From positions 1-9,539 of the forward strand of contig CALCSS010000025.1 of NCBI GenBank assembly GCA_937893835.1: DNA of 9,539 nucleotides, in the 5' to 3' direction. The stretch is from an uncultured Fidelibacterota bacterium. Its GTDB lineage: Bacteria > Fidelibacterota > Marinisomatia > Marinisomatales > UBA1611. The notes beneath the pieces were generated by a model, which saw only the letters and a program-made list of their open reading frames with translations, was not told the origin of the DNA and searched no databases. Below, piece after piece: positions 6,454-9,539 of the stretch. Positions within the stretch are counted from its first letter, which is position 1, and every line of letters starts with the position of its first letter. The position numbers and the translations under genes are program-made.

Positions 6454-7658
6454 CCAGTGACCTTCAAAAACCGTCGCTTCCCTACTTTTATGACCTGTTC
6501 GGCCTTGGGTGAGATGATGGCCTGTATGTCGTCGATCCGCTCATTGTCCAGTTTGACCGCGCCCTGCTTGATCATCCGCCTGGCCTCTCCTTTACTCTTG
6601 AGCATTCCTGACTCAAATATAATATTTACAATGAGGTCTTCTTTTTCTAGAGAATAACTGGGCATATCATCGGGGACACCTTTACCAACGACGACCTCAT
6701 TAAAGTGCTTCTCTGCCTTTCCTGCGGCTGCATCATCGTGGTATAACGATACCACCTTGCGAGCAAGTTCACGCTTTATTTCCATAGGGTTCACCTCTCG
6801 ATCATCAAGTCGTTCCTCTGCAGATTCAATGGTCGAAGGATCTGAGTCAGCTGCGAGCGTCAACCATTTCAATATCATTTCATCAGATATGGACAATGTC
6901 TTACCATACATGTCTTCGGGACTGTCTTGCAAGCCTATGTGATTTCCATAGGATTTGGACATTTTTTCTACACCATCTGTTCCTTCTAATAGTGGTGTGG
7001 TGATGATGCATTGCGGCTCTTGGCCATTATATTTCTGTAGATCCCTTCCAACTAAAAGATTGAATTTTTGATCCGTACCACCCAGCTCGACATCAGCCTC
7101 TAACTCTACTGAGTCCTGTGCCTGGGCCAAGGGATATAGGAACTCATGTATGGATATGGGAACCTCAGACTGAAATCGTTTTGTGAAATCATCCCTCTCA
7201 AGCATCCTGGCAACTGTATAGGAGCCAGCCAGTTTCACTACATCATTGAAGTTCATCTTATTAAGCCATTCCGAATTATATTTGATTTTCACGGTATCTA
7301 TATCAAGTATTACTTTAGCCTGCTCAACATAGCTCTTCGCATTTGACCGTGCCTCTTCAAGAGTAAGCTGTGGTCTGGTCTTGTTCCTACCAGACGGGTC
7401 TCCTATCATGGCAGTAAAATCACCTATGACAAGCACAGCAGTATGACCGAGGTCTTGGAAATGCCTTAATTTTCTGAGCACGACACCGTGGCCTATGTGT
7501 AGGTCCGGCCGACTAGGGTCACAACCTAATTTTACGATGAGGGGCGAATGATCTGATCGAGACCTTTCAAGTTTCTTGACAAGTTCATCCTCTGGAATGA
7601 TCTCCTCCGTACCTCTCTTTATAAGGTCCATCTGCTCATTGATGGATGGGTATGTCAT
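6450..7658 (-). CDS. tyrS: Tyrosyl-tRNA synthetase
   Basis: A 402-aa class Ic synthetase that activates tyrosine with ATP and charges tRNA-Tyr in the cytoplasm. It has the HIGH motif at residues 54-57 within LHIGHGVVL, the tyrosine-site region with LAQAQDSVELEADVELGGTD leading into QKFN (about 177-200), and KMSKS at 232-236 followed by YGNHIGL. A C-terminal S4-type RNA-binding domain spans about 335-400 (motif KGEARRMIKQGAVKLDNERI). The length and the N-terminal CDPSRPDLHIGH pattern fit the shorter TyrS type 2 group. The ATG overlaps the smpB stop by 4 bp (ATGA), with AAGG about 6 nt upstream, and the stop overlaps the phosphatase start in the same way. No T-box leader is visible before the operon. 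Complete, with no missing motif. Confidence 0.97.
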   Translation of the reverse strand: MTYPSINEQMDLIKRGTEEIIPEDELVKKLERSRSDHSPLIVKLGCDPSRPDLHIGHGVVLRKLRHFQDLGHTAVLVIGDFTAMIGDPSGRNKTRPQLTLEEARSNAKSYVEQAKVILDIDTVKIKYNSEWLNKMNFNDVVKLAGSYTVARMLERDDFTKRFQSEVPISIHEFLYPLAQAQDSVELEADVELGGTDQKFNLLVGRDLQKYNGQEPQCIITTPLLEGTDGVEKMSKSYGNHIGLQDSPEDMYGKTLSISDEMILKWLTLAADSDPSTIESAEERLDDREVNPMEIKRELARKVVSLYHDDAAAGKAEKHFNEVVVGKGVPDDMPSYSLEKEDLIVNIIFESGMLKSKGEARRMIKQGAVKLDNERIDDIQAIISPKAEQVIKVGKRRFLKVTG

Positions 7659-8104
7659 TCAGCCTTCAAAGCCCTCTGGATGTCTCTCTCAACATCTCGC
7701 TTCTTTTTTGTGTCTCGCTTGTCATATAGTTTTTTTCCTTTGGCAAGGCCAAACTCCAGTTTGATGAATCCACCCTTAAAATACAATTTTGTGGGAACGG
7801 CCGTTAACCCTTTCTCGGCCAACTTAGAGTTGATCTTTTGGATCTCTCTCTTGTGTAAAAGTAATTTCCTGTCTCTGACAGGTTCGTGTCCTTCAAAACC
7901 TGTGTGACTGTAACTTGCAATGTGAGCCCCTCTGAGCCATGCCTCTCCCTTCCGTATGAGTATATATGCCTGCTTTAGACTTGCCTTTCCTTCCCTTATG
8001 CTTTTTACCTCGCTACCCTTCAGTTGAATCCCAGCCTCGAATTTCTCAAGAATATGATATTCGTGGAATGCTTTTCGATTGGTGGCAACGACGGTGTTTT
8101 CCAT
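7655..8104 (-). CDS. smpB: SsrA-binding protein SmpB (trans-translation)
   Basis: A 149-aa cytoplasmic RNA-binding protein of normal family length. It binds tmRNA and delivers it to stalled ribosomes so that trapped peptides are tagged and ribosomes are released. The family's conserved blocks are present in order: NRKAFHEYHILEKFEAGIQL, then KGSEVKSIREGKASLKQAYI, the RLL-type KLLLHKREI, a GLTAVPTKLYFK strand, and the basic tail KGKKLYDKRDTKKKRD with an ERDIQRAL end. In the family this tail enters the mRNA channel of the stalled ribosome. It is the first gene of the minus-strand cluster and is divergent from the beta-helix gene. Its own Shine-Dalgarno is weak (AGGTT about 13 nt upstream of ATG). 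The tmRNA gene itself is not in the window. Confidence 0.97.
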   Translation of the reverse strand: MENTVVATNRKAFHEYHILEKFEAGIQLKGSEVKSIREGKASLKQAYILIRKGEAWLRGAHIASYSHTGFEGHEPVRDRKLLLHKREIQKINSKLAEKGLTAVPTKLYFKGGFIKLEFGLAKGKKLYDKRDTKKKRDVERDIQRALKAE

Positions 8105-8305
8105 ATAATAATTGCAACCTAAACTACAGATTTGGAAGTTGTTTTAACAAGTTTATTCATAATGACCCATCGACCCATGGTGTCTAAGAATTATAACAAA
8201 TTTTATTATACTACATAGACCATTTGTTAACTTAATTTTATGGAGAGTAGATTGCATTACAACTACGATCTTCAATCATTCTGAAAAAATAAAGGCTAAG
8301 AAAAA
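8105..8305. promoter_or_regulatory. Divergent intergenic region between smpB and the beta-helix gene
   Basis: This 201-bp AT-rich stretch must carry promoters for the minus-strand operon and for the plus-strand beta-helix gene. On the minus strand two TATAAT matches are present, at 8195-8190 and 8210-8205, either of which could be a -10 box for smpB. Neither has a good TTGACA at the right distance, so the assignment is weak. On the plus strand TATACT (8207-8212) is a possible -10, also without a clear -35. A 7-nt direct repeat GACCCAT occurs at 8164-8170 and 8172-8178. No gene or RNA element was recognised. Confidence 0.35.
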
Positions 8306-9539
8306 ATGACCAATTATAAATATTTCACAATGGCATTACTGACATCTGCACTTACCATATCAAACGCAGAGACCATTTATGTGTCTAGCAATGGTGATGA
8401 TGAATCAGGCGATGGTACGACTGATAGCCCCTATCTAACGATCCAAAAGGGGATCGATGAGGCAAACGAAATGGATACTGTTTATGTATCCAACGGTATT
8501 TACGAAGGTGGCATAGTCATCTCTAACAAAGCAATATCATTAATTGGAGAATCTAGAGAAGAAACCAAGATCAACCAGCCTATATCCTCACCACAAATAA
8601 GTATAGTGGACTGTCAGACAGATACAACAAGAGTTGAAAACTTTATTATCAAACGGGGGAATTCTATTGATGGTGGCGGTATCTACAGTTCCGGATCAAC
8701 CATTGAGGTTGCTAATGTCGATTTTTCCAATAATACTTCTTCAAACAATGGTGCTGCAATAAATTCCATTGAATCTGATGTGAAGGTCCAAAACTCAACC
8801 TTCAATCTCAATACAAGCGAAGCCTTGGGTGGTGCTATATACGTTGACCCTCTTACGACATGTGAGATATACAACTCAAGTTTTGCCAATAATGGAGCCT
8901 GGTGGGGAGGTGCCATCGCAACTGTTGGAGGAGGAAAACTACTTGTACAAGGATGCAGCATATCAAATAATAATGCAGCTGGTTACAATCCAGATCCAGA
9001 CTATGATTATCCCACCTTTGGAGGTGGCGGTGGCATTTACCAAGAATGGTCAGATAGTTTGGAAATATATGATACAGAAATAATCAATAACACTGCTGCG
9101 ACTGGAGCTGGTGGTGGGATAGCGATCTATCTAAGCAATGATATTATCATTGACAATATTATCCTTAATAATAATTCTTCATCTGGTCCTGATTATCCAA
9201 GTGGTGGTGGTGGAGCAGCATTTTATAGAGCAGATAATGTTCTTTTTGAAAACTCAACCATTGCTAATAATGTATCTAATCATAATTCAGGCGGTGGTAT
9301 TTTCTTTGGATCAGAATCAGGACAAGCTTCCATTGTAGTTCATGCTACTTTCAATAGATTGACTCTCGTTAATAATAGCGCACTAAGTGGAGGGGCAATT
9401 TTTGGCTGGTCTGCAATCCTTAATCTGTATAATTCTACTATTGCTCAAAATGAAGCATCAAATAGTGAGTGGAGTGGTGGGGGATTAGCTTCGCATTATG
9501 TTACAGAACCAAATATAATTAATAGCCTTTTTTATGATA
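8306..9539 (+). CDS. Secreted right-handed beta-helix repeat protein (3' end outside window)
   Basis: The frame opens at the ATG at 8306, with AAAGG about 11 nt upstream, and stays open to the window edge: 411 codons with no stop, so the gene is partial. A signal peptide (about residues 1-21, ending ISNA) is followed by TIYVSSNGDDESGDGTTDSP and YLTIQKGIDEA. This is the usual opening of DUF1565/pectate-lyase-like beta-helix proteins. From about residue 118 there are roughly nine imperfect coils of 25-45 residues, each with a Gly-rich GGGI/GGAI turn and a later (S/T)xxNN ladder, for example SGGGIFFGSESGQ and STIANN. This resembles the GGAI and FxxN repeats of Pmp-type and other parallel beta-helix surface proteins. 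No catalytic residues can be identified, so a lyase, adhesin or structural role cannot be chosen. A C-terminal anchor or sorting domain would lie beyond the window. Confidence 0.87.
   Translation, partial: MTNYKYFTMALLTSALTISNAETIYVSSNGDDESGDGTTDSPYLTIQKGIDEANEMDTVYVSNGIYEGGIVISNKAISLIGESREETKINQPISSPQISIVDCQTDTTRVENFIIKRGNSIDGGGIYSSGSTIEVANVDFSNNTSSNNGAAINSIESDVKVQNSTFNLNTSEALGGAIYVDPLTTCEIYNSSFANNGAWWGGAIATVGGGKLLVQGCSISNNNAAGYNPDPDYDYPTFGGGGGIYQEWSDSLEIYDTEIINNTAATGAGGGIAIYLSNDIIIDNIILNNNSSSGPDYPSGGGGAAFYRADNVLFENSTIANNVSNHNSGGGIFFGSESGQASIVVHATFNRLTLVNNSALSGGAIFGWSAILNLYNSTIAQNEASNSEWSGGGLASHYVTEPNIINSLFYD

Noticed and set aside
8683..8961. 92-codon minus-strand frame inside the beta-helix gene
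   Set aside because: It is antisense to a long open frame with a signal peptide and regular repeats. Its sequence has no recognisable domain.
8829..9338. Two plus-strand frames (8829-9083 and 9138-9338) inside the beta-helix region
   Set aside because: They are out of frame with the continuous 411-codon reading frame that begins at 8306, and their products are low-complexity shadows.
1..9539. CRISPR array, insertion sequence, transposase, phage or defence gene
   Set aside because: No regularly spaced repeats, terminal inverted repeats or related protein motifs were found on either strand.

Overview
The window looks like chromosomal DNA from a Gram-negative bacterium of the FCB group. A marine Neomarinimicrobiota (Marinimicrobia/SAR406)-type or related Bacteroidota/Fibrobacterota genome is my best guess. 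The pointers are a secreted FISUMP-domain protein carrying a dockerin-like calcium loop, a small protein whose N-terminus resembles DUF4295, a PafA-like alkaline phosphatase, and a secreted Gly/Asn-rich beta-helix protein. This placement is inferred from protein types only; no rRNA or other marker gene is present.

Layout from left to right. Positions 101-850 (minus) encode the secreted FISUMP protein. Positions 851-1067 are non-coding and hold a 9-nt tandem direct repeat and a strong minus-strand intrinsic terminator. That terminator ends a block containing tRNA-Ser(GGA) at 1068-1155 and a 136-aa protein with a long acidic tail (1178-1588). Upstream of these on the same strand lies a tightly packed gene cluster, in transcription order: smpB (8104-7655), tyrS (7658-6450), a PafA-like alkaline phosphatase (6453-4840), an ABC ATPase (4838-3951), its ABC-2/NatB-type permease (3954-2728) and a CNNM/CBS membrane protein (2702-1671). 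Three of the junctions are 4-bp ATGA stop/start overlaps, and the phosphatase/ATPase junction has a 1-nt gap. This is good evidence for one polycistronic, translationally coupled operon. From 8306 to the right edge, on the plus strand and divergent from smpB, runs an uninterrupted reading frame for a secreted right-handed beta-helix protein. It is cut by the window end at 411 codons.

The operon joins two translation-quality functions (trans-translation through SmpB and tyrosyl-tRNA charging) to envelope functions: a periplasmic or surface phosphatase, an ABC-2 exporter and a putative divalent-metal transporter. I see no defence island, CRISPR array, transposase, phage gene or obvious new multi-gene system. 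The items most worth a second look are the 136-aa acidic-tailed protein, the beta-helix protein, the FISUMP/dockerin hybrid and the unusual grouping of the operon.
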